A DNA stretch of 43,882 nucleotides from positions 1 to 43,882 of the forward strand of contig JAOPGA020000536.1 in assembly GCA_026419775.2 (NCBI GenBank), in the 5' to 3' direction. The position numbers were made by a program, and so were the translations under genes. A model generated the notes under the pieces. That model was not told where the DNA came from and searched no databases. It worked only from the letters and a program-made list of their open reading frames with translations. The DNA comes from Acrasis kona (Eukaryota > Heterolobosea > Eutetramitea > Acrasida > Acrasidae). Below are positions 1-9,356 of this stretch, one piece after another (position 1 is the stretch's first letter; every line of letters starts with the position of its first letter).

Positions 1-2
1 TC

Positions 3-809
3 GAAATTTTGAATTGGCTTCATTATCACTACAACCCTCGTCTTGTTCGAAAGCCCGACATCAAGATGCCCATCATGAACAATGCTACATCCGGACGTAA
101 ACCAACCCGCAGAATGACAAAAGCAAGAGGCGGGATTGTTCAAGATGAGAATGGTGGAGCAAGTGGCAGATCTGGTGATCATCTCCAAAGAAGAAAGGCA
201 CAACAAACCGCATTCGACTCCTTTGAGCAATCCAGTACACTAGCGCACGAGGACATACCCGGGACATCATCCGCCGAGGAATCTGATTCAACGCCTGATG
301 ATGAGCAAGAGCTGTTTGGAGGGTTCGACAATGAAGAGGACACCGTTGAACAAGACCCGAATGACGCGGATCTAATTGATGNCACTCACACCCCTGGGTA
401 TGAACAACAGTTTGATGATGAGCAAGAGCTGTTTGGAGGGTTCAATAATGAAGAGGACACCGTTGAACAAGACCCGAATGACGCGGATCTAATCGATGAC
501 ACTCACACCCCTGCATATAGTGACAATGCTCCAACATCTAGAGAAGCAGAGGAAAGTAGTCCACCCTCTCACACACTTGTTAGAAGAAGGAGGTCTTCAC
601 GTCGGAGTGCTGCATTGGAGGATCAGGAACCTGCGCCTGTCACAACCATCGACCAGCGTCGGGCGTCTTTCGATGAGTTTGTTCAAGACACTCACAACAG
701 AAGCGAGCATGTATCACAAGCACGCAGGATGAATGACATGGTGGAGTCAATCAAGAACAGCGATCAAACAAATGCAAGGCGTGTGTTGAGAACCAGATCC
801 AATAAATAA
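3..809 (+). CDS. 5'-truncated unknown protein with acidic internal duplication
   Basis: The frame is open from the left edge, so the start lies outside the window; the stop is TAA at 807-809. I do not recognise the family. The first 20 or so residues are aromatic and basic (NWLHYHYNPRL), followed by a low-complexity basic, Ser-rich stretch. Then come two copies of a 39-residue acidic unit rich in D and E (key residues ELFGGF and EQDPNDADLID), and a basic tail ending RVLRTRSNK. An ambiguous base (n) falls in the first acidic unit at 382. The composition suggests a disordered C-terminal tail of a larger protein. The neighbouring transposase fossil makes a mobile-element origin possible, but nothing in this frame shows it. 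Confidence 0.45.
   Translation, partial: EILNWLHYHYNPRLVRKPDIKMPIMNNATSGRKPTRRMTKARGGIVQDENGGASGRSGDHLQRRKAQQTAFDSFEQSSTLAHEDIPGTSSAEESDSTPDDEQELFGGFDNEEDTVEQDPNDADLIDXTHTPGYEQQFDDEQELFGGFNNEEDTVEQDPNDADLIDDTHTPAYSDNAPTSREAEESSPPSHTLVRRRRSSRRSAALEDQEPAPVTTIDQRRASFDEFVQDTHNRSEHVSQARRMNDMVESIKNSDQTNARRVLRTRSNK
297..512 (+). repeat. 117-bp tandem duplication inside an acidic ORF
   Basis: Two head-to-tail copies start at 297 and 414 with period 117 bp (39 codons), preserving the reading frame. The first ~98 bases of the two copies differ at only a few positions. The last ~19 bases of copy one are not matched after copy two. The near identity indicates a recent duplication. Confidence 0.85.
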
Positions 810-1691
810 TATTCTCAAAGTTTATATTGTTTATTCTTTTTAGATTGTCAAATCCTTTATACATTTCATTCAGTCAAATGTGTAATCGGCATTTTGTCAA
901 AAATTAAAAGTTCATCATTGTATGGCCTATGATGAGTAGAGCATAGTCGCTTTGGAAATTTCGAGTGAAAGTCATTTTCCGATGAGTTATCTCGAATTTT
1001 CATTTTTAAGACAAGTTTTTATTTTTAAGACATTGTTTTCATTTTTCAGATATCCGCTTGTCTTTAAATTCTCATATGAGAAATTGAAAACGTTGTTACC
1101 TTGTGCATATACCTCGAATACGTTCCTCCTGATATGAACCCTAATATAGTAATCGGGCAATATTATTTTAAAAATAATAATTTATTTTAGCGTAGCTCAT
1201 TTCACCGCAACAATCCAAGGTGGACCCCCCTGGAAATATATCAATATATAACACTTTTAATATTATTATTTAAAGCAGCAACTATCGTCAATAAATCTAG
1301 ATCAATGTTTCGGAAACTTTTTATTTTGAGAATTGTGACACATTAACAGCACTTAATTGTATTTTAATTTATTCATCATTTGTTGCTGAGGACCATTAGG
1401 TTTCGCTTTCGCTTTTTTAAATACGGTGCCTCCTTTATGATCTGTATATTTCGGTCGTTTGTTTGGAGAGCTCTATCTAGGTGTGGTTACAAAAGTGAAT
1501 TGATTCGGCCAAATTAGTTATATTTGATACAGACGTACAAGGTGTGGAGGCTTGATTCTGCCAAATTTATAATTTGTGGTGATCTTGGTGTTGGTATCTG
1601 GAACAATTGATTTGAAGTTTTGTAGATTGGTGAATCCTGTCAATTGGAATAGTTTGAAGTTGGTGTTCTTTGGTACTTTAATCGTCTCCTT
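810..1691. other. long non-coding stretch, no gene seen
   Basis: About 880 bases of AT-rich sequence without a convincing coding frame. It contains a short C-rich motif at about 1217-1237 (ccaaggtgg followed by a run of C) whose complement begins CAGGGGG, somewhat like the inverted-repeat ends at 4851 and 8757. It also has a weak direct repeat (gattcggccaaatt near 1503 and gattctgccaaatt near 1553). Promoter or 5' exon of the next gene may be here, but I cannot place one. Confidence 0.4.
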
Positions 1692-2102
1692 TTGTTGCTA
1701 AAAGTACAGGTGTTACATGATCGCCAACAGATATGGTCGTCCGATCTCTTTGAACTCGCTAACCTTGCCAAGACTGGTACTGACAACCTGAAGACGGCAA
1801 TTAATGACGTTGTTATTGAGGCCATAAGTAACAATAAGGAAATCTATTCCCCTGAGGGCCATAAGAAATATAGAAGTGAGGGAGTCAATGGCTTAAAAGC
1901 GAAGTACAGTGTACTTTTAACAGAAGGAGAAGAAAAAGAAGCCGTCAAGGGTGAGAAGGTTGTCGAAGAGTTCGGAATTTCTGAGGACGAATTGAGGGAA
2001 ATTGCCAAAAAGCATGCTGAAAGAAAGAGGAAGGAGGCAGATGAGGAAAGTAGAACAGATNAGAGCGACAAAGATGTAGAAAGTTCCTCAGATGAACAAT
2101 AA
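1692..2102 (+). CDS. unknown charged protein, probably a 3' exon
   Basis: Open frame of about 136 codons ending TAA at 2100-2102. There is no ATG at the left end; the frame opens through ttg/cta codons and a plausible acceptor (aaagtacag) near 1710, so this is probably the 3' exon of a gene whose first exon is upstream. The product has a mixed N-terminal part (around KTGTDNLKTAI) and a highly charged Lys/Glu-rich helical C-terminal half with an acidic serine tail ending SSSDEQ. An ambiguous base lies at 2061. I do not recognise a family. It converges on the minus-strand gene at 2164 with a gap of about 60 bp. Confidence 0.35.
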   Translation: MLLKVQVLHDRQQIWSSDLFELANLAKTGTDNLKTAINDVVIEAISNNKEIYSPEGHKKYRSEGVNGLKAKYSVLLTEGEEKEAVKGEKVVEEFGISEDELREIAKKHAERKRKEADEESRTDXSDKDVESSSDEQ

Positions 2103-2163
2103 AAAAGTGTTGGCAACACGTGTTTATTAGTAATAGCAACGCATGTTTTTTGGTGGTGACTAC

Positions 2164-2763
2164 TTAATTTAATAAGTGATGGACCTTCTTCAGTTGATTG
2201 AATTTGGTGTCTGCAGGATTTCTCACTTTTGTGTTTATAAAAAGAGCCATTCCTATACAATTACATCCTAATGTATTTCCATCATCCATCATTACTTCAA
2301 AGTTCCCCACTAGTATCGGAAACTGCTTTAGAATTTCTTTAAGGCATTCCAGCTGAGAGAATTTGGATGGCGGCGTTGCTAGAATATGTTCGAAAGTCAC
2401 CCCTTCCGGATAAAACTCCTGACTCCAATCACCCAGTACTTTCTGATAGTTGATGAAAGAATTTTCGCCAACTATCATAACATGGTAGTCTTTCGTTGGT
2501 CCAGTTAAAATCGATATAACGTAGACTTTCTTGCTTTCTGGAACTTCTCTTCTCAATGAACAAGGCTGCATACCAAATGATATAAACAGACTTTTTACCA
2601 GCGCCTCCTTGCGCACTAAAAGTACATCATCGTTCAAGGCGTTTGAATTATGGAGACATTTCTCCTCATAAAGTCTTTGGGCAGTCTCCTTGGTGATATT
2701 CATTGCGTTCATTTCAAAGTTGGGCAGATGACACTGACGTGACAAGTTTGGACTTCGTACCAT
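2164..2763 (-). CDS. hypothetical protein, 199 aa
   Basis: A complete ATG-to-TAA frame of 199 residues without introns. It has the mixed hydrophobic/charged pattern of a globular protein (for example the segments VYVISILTGPTKDYHVMIVG and NFEVMMDDGNTLGCNCIGM) and no signal peptide or membrane segment. No catalytic motif or family is recognisable. Upstream (2764-2830) is very AT-rich with a tttataatttataaatt stretch that could serve as a promoter. It is convergent with the preceding plus-strand frame. Whether it is host or mobile-element derived is unclear, as it sits beside a decayed transposase. Confidence 0.5.
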   Translation of the reverse strand: MVRSPNLSRQCHLPNFEMNAMNITKETAQRLYEEKCLHNSNALNDDVLLVRKEALVKSLFISFGMQPCSLRREVPESKKVYVISILTGPTKDYHVMIVGENSFINYQKVLGDWSQEFYPEGVTFEHILATPPSKFSQLECLKEILKQFPILVGNFEVMMDDGNTLGCNCIGMALFINTKVRNPADTKFNQLKKVHHLLN

Positions 2764-3003
2764 TGGTTTTACTTTTACAAAAATTTATAATTTATAAATT
2801 ATCCACACGTTCAAAAACAGTCACGTCATAGATTTAAATCCATATTTGATTCATTTTATGGATACGGTACTGCACATGCAAATAGGCTTCAACAATGCTG
2901 GTCAGTGAAGGCAGGTTTTATGTAACTCAAAGTGCTATAAATATTTCAATCATTTCATATTTAGTTAAATTATTACAATAGTTTGGCAAACTCAAAACGA
3001 ACT

Positions 3004-4701
3004 ATGCTAGACCAACATAAAAAAGACGAAAGATTATGTACTCATCATGGTGAACATGAATTGACCAAAAATAAGAAGAAAACAACAGGAAAGAAGAAGG
3101 ATGAGTACATTGAGAAGTATTTATCAATCATGTTTTAGACAACCAAAAAAGCAACCAAAGAAACAGACCTAGCTGAGCCTCTCCCACTAACTCCAATGAT
3201 ACCACACTTTCAACATGGCATTGATGTAAATCTGCTTGTTGATGGAAATGTTGTTGGGACAGCTGTGATTTCGAAGAGACTCAAGAATGACAACTATCGG
3301 GTCAACGTCACCGAAATTAACTCGGACGCAAAAGATGAAATTTCCTTGAGATCGCACATGCTATTGAAGAATAACAAAAACACAACGACGTCGAAGAGAA
3401 TTCCATTAATTCAACACCACTGTCGCCCTCACCATCCAAAAAGAACAAAGCGGAGAGCAAGAACCCCGAAAAAGACCAAGCTCCCAATGAAAGTAAAAAA
3501 ACGATACCACAAACTGCACACAGGATAAACTCAAGAGGCAAAGGGAGCAAACGGACAGTGAAGAAGAGACCAACCCACCAAAAAAGTCGAAACAAACCCT
3601 ACCAAACGAGGCAAAGCAAGAGATTGTATCGGATTTTTACAAAGAATTTGTAGAATTAAAGAAGCAATACGCAGAGTTGACAAAGTTGTATGAGGATGAG
3701 AGGACCCAACGCAAATACCTCACGATATTCTACAATTCAGTAGTTGTTGGCCAAAAAAAGATTGCTGATGTTCGGTTTAATTCCGATCAAGATCAAACTG
3801 TCTACTTTAGAGGGATAAACAACAAATACCAAGGAAGGGGTATCAAAAGTGGTGCATCAAGAGGCAGGGAAATACTATCACTTTTGAAAATAGGACGCTC
3901 ACAGTCCTTATTCGATGTTCTTACTTTTATCCGGATGAGTCGTAAAAGTAGGCTCCCACTAGGCAATCCAGGCGCCAAACTTTTATTCGGGATTTAGATC
4001 ACTACACAGCACATGGACGCCATAAAACAAATTTCTCAAAGCAATAATACCAAAATTATATTCACGAATCATTCGCCTACTGCTGGTGGTGATGCCATGG
4101 CGCAATTGCGTCAATCTATAATGGAAGCAACAGAATCCGAAGAAAAGGTGAAAGAGTTAAAGTAATTGTTGTTTGTCGTGCAGAATGTCAAACACAAAAA
4201 AAACTGCAAAGACGCAGTCTAGTTCCAATGAAAGGGAAACTAAAAAAGGCAGCGAAGTGAATCATTAAACAATTGAGAGGGTGCCAGAACACTTCTAGCC
4301 CAAATAACAAATCGCAATTTATCCTATCCAACAGACAGCATTAAAGCTGTCATCAAAACAATCATGGATGACGTCAAGAAGTGGAAGCAAGACTACAAAG
4401 AATTAAATTTGAGACAAAATCGCAAGTATGGGGTAGAGGTAACATATGTTATGGACAATGCAAAGATACATCGCTCTGCAGAGATGGCCAATTTCTTCTG
4501 AGAAAATGGTATCAAATATCAATTGAGTTGTCATTTGCATACATGAAACGTTATTTGTAAACGTATGAATCAGAACGCAGGTCAAAAATATTTATGAACA
4601 GTGATGAGCGTATGTTTCGTGTTATTAAACGTATCCCATCAGAAGTAATTCTGAATAACACAGTCCATTGTATCAATAACTGGAAAAAAGACAATTTATA
4701 A
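3004..4701 (+). pseudogene. decayed mobile-element gene(s) ending in a DDE_3-type transposase domain
   Basis: A chain of plus-strand coding fragments in shifting frames. An ATG frame opens at 3004, hits TAG near 3136, continues in the same frame to about 3528, and passes to other frames through 3997 (Lys/Glu-rich linker, then EIVSDFYKEFVELKK). A 50-codon ATG frame follows at 4013-4165. From about 4331 a frame reads VTYVMDNAKIHRSAEMANFF, then TGA, then ENGIKYQ. This is the second catalytic block of DDE_3 endonucleases (Tc1/mariner, IS630): hydrophobic strand, Asp-Asn, then His. The expected PPYSP-LNPIE block after it is lost, and a last fragment ends NNWKKDNL at 4701. I see the DDE-like block directly. 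That all fragments belong to one element is inference, and the parts before 4300 match nothing I know. Confidence 0.6.
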
Positions 4702-4833
4702 TAAATTTGAGCTTGTGTTTATTGATTTATTTGTGTTTGCTACCACAGTTCTACAAAAGTAAAATCGTACATTGCCATCACAAAATTGTTTTACAATTGT
4801 AAATTGTTGGCAAAAATATGACATGCTTTTCAA

Positions 4834-4884
4834 ATTTTTTATTTTCTCAATCAGGGGTCTAAGGTGGGTGTAAGGGACATATCC
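4834..4884 (+). repeat. left inverted repeat (transposon-terminus-like)
   Basis: This 51-bp stretch contains attttttattttctcaat, CAGGGGTCTAAGGTGGG and gtaagggacatatc in a row. The same three blocks occur in inverted order at 8690-8808, there separated by two insertions of about 33 and 38 bp. The CAGGGG start and the G-rich inner part resemble terminal inverted repeats of Tc1/mariner-like elements. The pair brackets the repeat-protein gene at 4987-7890. Confidence 0.75.
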
Positions 4885-4986
4885 TTCATCAGAATTAGTG
4901 ACGTGATCAATAAAAATTAGAACTCAACAAGTTGTTTTATTGAAGGTTTAGAATTAGAGAGGTGGAAACCAGATGGTGATTACTTC

Positions 4987-7890
4987 CTATTTTAATGTAG
5001 ATTTTAGCATATTAATAATAATATCTGATCGACCATCGATGTCAGCATTCTTTGAAGCTTGTACCAGTGCTTCATTGATCGCATCCGATGTTACTCTTGC
5101 ATCATTCATCAACATTGAAACAGCTCCTGTATTGGAATATGCTGCAGCTTCTGTCAGTGCTTCATTGATCGCATCCGATGTTACTCTTGGATCATTCATC
5201 AACTTTGAAACAGTTTCTGTATTGGAATTTCTTGCAGCTATTGCCAGTGCTTCATTGATCGCATCCGATGTTACTCTTGGATCATTCATCAACTTTGAAA
5301 CAGTTTCTGTATTGGAATTTCTTGCAGCTTCTATCAGTGCTTCATTGATCGCATCCGATGTTACTCTTGAATCATTTATTAATATCTTAAAGATATTTGT
5401 TGTTCCTGAAAATCTTGCAGCTAGTATCAGTTGTTCATTGATCGTATCCGATGTTACTCTTGCATCATTCATCAACTTTGAAACAGCTCCTGTATTGGAA
5501 TATGCTGCAGCTATTGCCAGTGCTTCATTGATCGCATCCGATGTTACTCTTGCATCATTCATCAACATTGAAACAGCTCCTGTATTGGAATTACTTGCAG
5601 CTATTGCCAGTACTATATTGATCGCATCCGATGTTACTCTTGCATCATTCATCAACATTGAAACAGCTTCTGTATTTGAATTACTTGCAGCTTCTATCAG
5701 TGCCTCCACCACTACTTTATTGATCTCATCCACTCTTGGATCATTTATCAACATCGAAACAGTTTCTGTATTGGATTTCATTGCAGCTATTGTCAGTACT
5801 TTATTGATCGCATCCGATGTTACTCTTGCATCATTCATCAACATTGAAACAGCTTCTATATTTGAATTTCTTGCAGCTTCTATCAGTGCTTCATTGATCG
5901 CATCCGATGTTACTCTTGCATCATTCATCAACATTGAAACAGCTTCTATATTTGAATTTCTTGCAGCTTCTATCGATGCTTTTTTAATCGCATCCGATAT
6001 TACTCTTGGACCATTTATCAACATTGAAAAAGCTTCTGTATTGGAATTTCTTGCAGCTTTTATCAGTGCTTTTTTGATCGCATCCGATGTTACTCTTGGA
6101 TCATTCATCAACTTTGAAACAGCTTCTGAACTTAAATTTCTTGCAGCTTCTATCAATGCTTTTTTAATCGCATCCGATATTACTCTTGGACCATTTATCA
6201 ACATTGAAAAAGCTTCTGTATTTGAATTACTTGCAGCTTCTGTCAGTGCTTTTTTAATCGCATCAGATGTTACTCTTGCATCATTCATCAACGTTAAAAA
6301 AGTTTCTATATTTGAATTTCTTGCAGCTTCTATCAGTGCTTCTTTGATCGCATCCGATGTTACTCTTGAATCATTCATCAACGTTAATAAAGTGTCTGTA
6401 TTTGAATTTCCTGCAGCTTCTTTCAGTGCTTTATGGATCGCATTCGATGTTACTCTTGCATCATTCATCAACATTGAAACAGTTTCTGTATTGGAATTTC
6501 TTGCAGCTTCTATCAGTGCTTCTTTGATCGCATCCGATGTTACTCTTGAATCATTCATTAATATCTTCAAGACATTTGCTCTTCCTGAATGTCTTGCAGC
6601 ATCTATCAGTGCTTTATAAAATGCATCCGATGTTAATCTTGGATCATTTATCAATGTTGACACAGCTTCTGTATTTGAATATCTTGCAGCTTCCACCAGC
6701 GCTCCATTGATCATATCATACGTTACTCTTGAATATTTCATCAACTTTGAAACAGCTTCTATATTTGACTTTCTTGCAGCTTCTACCAGTGCATGATAGA
6801 TTGAAGTTTCCGACAGTATGTCAAGCATCTCCTCAACAACGGATGAAATATTGTATTTTTTGATAATGTCAAGGAACAAATCCTTGACAAGCATTTCCGG
6901 CACTCTTTTCAAAAGTAGTTTACACAAGTCGATGCACGATTGTTCTGACATATCTTTCCCAAAAATCGAAATTAGATTTGAGGCAAGCTTCTGTTCGTCA
7001 TCTTTGTAAATGTCAAGAGAGGCGATCAAACCAAGTACCCTCTCTTCTCTCGATAACTCGTTCTTCAAAAAATACTGCGGCTCAAGTAAAGGTTTTGGTC
7101 CGGTCTAAACAATGTAAGTACTAAATCGTAATTAATTTACAATTTCCAGTCCTTCTGCAGTCAACTCTTCTGCCTTGTTTGTTATAAAGTAATAATTGGA
7201 TTTGTCCTCGTTTTCACCGCGCTGTAGGATGGGGATGCTTAACTTTGATATCAACTCTTCTGCTTTTGGTACAATGTTCTCGTACGTCACGTCCTGATCA
7301 CCCTTTTCGTCAAAGCAAATGATACTTTGTTCTTCATCATCCGAGTTTGATGAGCGGAGTTTGATGATATCGATCTAACCGTGTTACATTACAAGTATTG
7401 GTGTGTTTACCTTGTGCTTCTCACCAAGAAGTTTACTATACTCTAAAAGTGCCTCGACTACAATGTGTTCATCTCTAGATGAGAGGAGAAGGCAAATACA
7501 ATTCCTCCACACACGCTTGATCAATTTTCCGAAAAGCACTGGGGCAGAGGTTAATATGGCGGATTTAACGACCATCTCCTCTAAATGAAGCAGTTTCTCT
7601 ACCAACTGATTCAGATTATCAAAAGTGTTGTTTGCAGAGTTCAGAAAAATGTTAACTCGTTCTAATGTTCCAGGATCTGACGATATGGCAGGGAGAGCTA
7701 CTGTGTCAAGGACAGGTTCTGTGTAAAATAAGGGTAGAGTGTCTGTGTTAGGGGCATTCCTTTGTGTTATAAAATATAAAAACATTAAAGATGCGCCAAC
7801 ACCACCAACAATCGTACTTCCAGCCGCAACTTTATATGAAAAACGTAGGCCCTCTTCTCTGTGTTCCTCTCCTCGGGGTTCCTCTGCCAT
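4987..7890 (-). CDS. membrane-anchored protein with ~20 ankyrin-like 30-residue repeats (3 exons)
   Basis: My model has exon 1 at 7411-7890, exon 2 at 7141-7374 and exon 3 at 4987-7104. Two phase-0 introns, both exactly 36 nt (7375-7410, GTAAAC...TTAG; 7105-7140, GTAAAT...TTTAG), join three otherwise separate frames into one 943-residue product. ATG at 7890 is the first in frame. A basic/acidic N-terminus is followed by one hydrophobic segment (about residues 19-40, GSTIVGGVGASLMFLYFI), then about 260 unrecognised residues. From about residue 330 to the end lie some 20 tandem units of 30 residues with the pattern ALIEAARNSNTEAV-MLMNDPRVTSDAI. That pattern is the ankyrin helix pair in degenerate form (AA and LL positions, then D-RV as in the DPRVD-type ankyrin arrays of amoebae and giant viruses). 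No catalytic motif. A role in protein binding at a membrane is inference. If the second intron is not used, the first product would stop at residue 240. Confidence 0.65.
5041..6810 (-). repeat. 90-bp coding tandem repeat array, ~20 units
   Basis: Near-identical 90-bp units with a recurring start (gcatccgatgttactcttg on the plus strand) run through most of exon 3 of the ankyrin-like gene. Some units are lengthened by 9 bp or otherwise irregular. The two units carrying an SG...KILxNDSRV variant are spaced far apart, which suggests block duplication. Units at the left end (5081-5350) are the most alike; those at 6600-6800 are more diverged. Confidence 0.9.
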
Positions 7891-8689
7891 ATATTTGAAT
7901 TTTTGCAAACAAGTCAACCGCAAGCGTTCGGAGCAATCTTCGAAATGGACAATAAAAAGGTTACCTTCGTCTTCTCAATAGCCCCGAGCTCTTTGATGAT
8001 AGTAACCCTAGTTTCGTAAGTTGTTCCCAACAAAAGTGCCAATCACAGATCATGCTAAATATACTCTTTGGGAGTTCTTGTGGAGGATGTTGAAAGGGCT
8101 TGAGTAGTCGAATTGGATAGGGGAATCGGTGTCTGATTTCATGTTGCATAGCGGTTTGTAGGTTGATGGGGATAGTGATATCTTCACAGACTTTTGATGG
8201 ATTCGGGTTTTCCGTCTTAGGTTTTGGAATTTGTTATTCTGATTGTTAAGTAGTTTTAAGGTTTGTAGTGCAGCCTTACGTCCGCTTCCTATACCCGTAT
8301 TAAAGAAATCAAGTGGTTCCTGCTGACTACGGAGAGATCTTAAAAGGACTGCCTTCTTTAGATGTTGGTAGTTTGTCTTCTTATTATCTAAATTAATGAT
8401 GACAGTGTTATAATTGTGTTAGTAACAAAGTTAAAGTGCTTGAGTATCACCACCTATACTTTCAGCACTTGGGTCGGGCGCTTATAGATTTTATACTCTA
8501 CCGAGTCTGTTAAAGTATATTTCTTCTATGTTGTCTTTGTGTTTGTTATTTATGCTTCTATTTTTGATTCTCATAGTTAAGATGCTATACCCATGTTTTA
8601 GCACTTCGGGTAGGCGGTTAATTTGAATGGATAGCAAAATCTATATTCAAAGTGAATTGGATAACCAACAATTAGTTTAATCAAGTATA
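7891..8689. other. non-coding stretch between repeat gene and right inverted repeat
   Basis: About 800 bp with no supportable gene. Just upstream of the ATG at 7890 the minus frame stays open to a TGA near 7979 but has no other ATG. A weak direct repeat is present: agcacttgggtcgggcgctta near 8464-8483 and agcacttcgggtaggcggtta near 8600-8620, each preceded by a tatac. I see no tRNA-like or other RNA structure with confidence. Confidence 0.4.
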
Positions 8690-8808
8690 ACATATCCCTT
8701 ACAAACCTAAAAAACGACTTAAGTCGTATTTTTGGCTTTTCCCACCTTAGACCCCTGATACAATAAGTGATAATTTTTGATGTAGAATTGATTGAGAAAA
8801 TAAAAAAT
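8690..8808 (-). repeat. right inverted repeat (transposon-terminus-like)
   Basis: On the minus strand this reads attttttattttctcaat (8808-8791), a 33-bp insert, CAGGGGTCTAAGGTGGG (8757-8741), a 38-bp insert, then gtaagggatatgt (8703-8691). It therefore matches 4834-4884 block by block in inverted orientation. The second insert contains the palindrome cgacttaagtcg. The first insert lies between short repeats of atca, as expected if the left copy lost it by slippage. Confidence 0.75.
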
Positions 8809-8810
8809 AT

Positions 8811-9128
8811 TCAGTACTCAAAGGGATATAAAATAAAATGGTATAGTTTATTAGAAGAGTAATAAACAACCAACTCTTCTAAACTAACTAGATTTTCTAA
8901 CAAATCAATCATAACATCAGAAGTGTCTTTTGCTGTATTAATTGATTGGTTCGCATGGCGTAGAAATCTGTCAACTTTTTCTAATGTTCCATCATCCAAC
9001 GTTGTGTCAAGGACAGATAATATTTCAAGGAAAAGTGGAGGATCTGTGTTAGGGGCATGTACAAGTACCACAATTTGTTGAGTCTGTCTACTCCATTGTG
9101 TTCTTCCTGTAAAATTCAAGTAGACCAT
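8811..9128 (-). pseudogene. truncated paralogue of the repeat gene's first exon
   Basis: A 105-codon frame with ATG at 9128. Its residues from about 25 to 85 (HAPNTDPPLF, VLDT, GTLEKVDRFLRHANQ, LVSLEELVV) align with residues of exon 1 of the gene at 4987-7890 (NAPNTDTLPLF, VLDT, GTLERVNIFLNSANN, LLHLEEMVV). The match stops just before the right inverted repeat, where the frame ends in unrelated residues YPFEY. The membrane segment and the whole repeat region are missing. An acceptor-like tttacag just after the ATG hints at a lost or unrecognised upstream exon. It lies in the same orientation as, and upstream of, the intact gene, so it is best read as a tandem duplicate cut off by the repeat element. 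A short functional protein cannot be excluded. Confidence 0.6.
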
Positions 9129-9356
9129 TGTGGCACTTTATCTTGAATGTGTTAAGACATCAATCTTTTACATTGAGTTGTACTTTTGAGGTGTTCTATA
9201 CCCTTTGGTTGAGATTGTTTCATTATTTTTTCTAGACTGATAAATGTTGTTCAACATTTGAAAATCTCATTTTGTTGAGGTCATCGTCAGCATATGTCCG
9301 CTCGAAATCTTCAACCTCATGTCTCTTTTTCGGTTGTCTAACAGTTACAATAAAAA

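Noticed and set aside
952-1137. 61-codon Phe-rich frame in the first long gap
   Set aside because: AT-rich sequence readily yields such Phe/Leu/Ser frames; no start context or motif supports it.
4973-6619. A 548-codon open frame on the plus strand across the repeat array
   Set aside because: It is the mirror of the 90-bp coding units: once one unit lacks stops in that frame, all do. The minus frame gives ankyrin-like periodicity, continues past the array into a non-repetitive domain and joins to exons; the plus frame does none of this.
4847-8760. Reading the inverted repeats as a segment of an integrated virus because of the ankyrin-like DPRV repeats seen in giant viruses
   Set aside because: No viral hallmark gene is present and the gene has host-type 36-nt introns; ankyrin arrays of this type are also common in amoeboid protists.
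8811-9128. Treating the short paralogue as an intact independent gene
   Set aside because: It lacks the membrane segment and repeat region and breaks off at the inverted repeat; truncation is the simpler reading.
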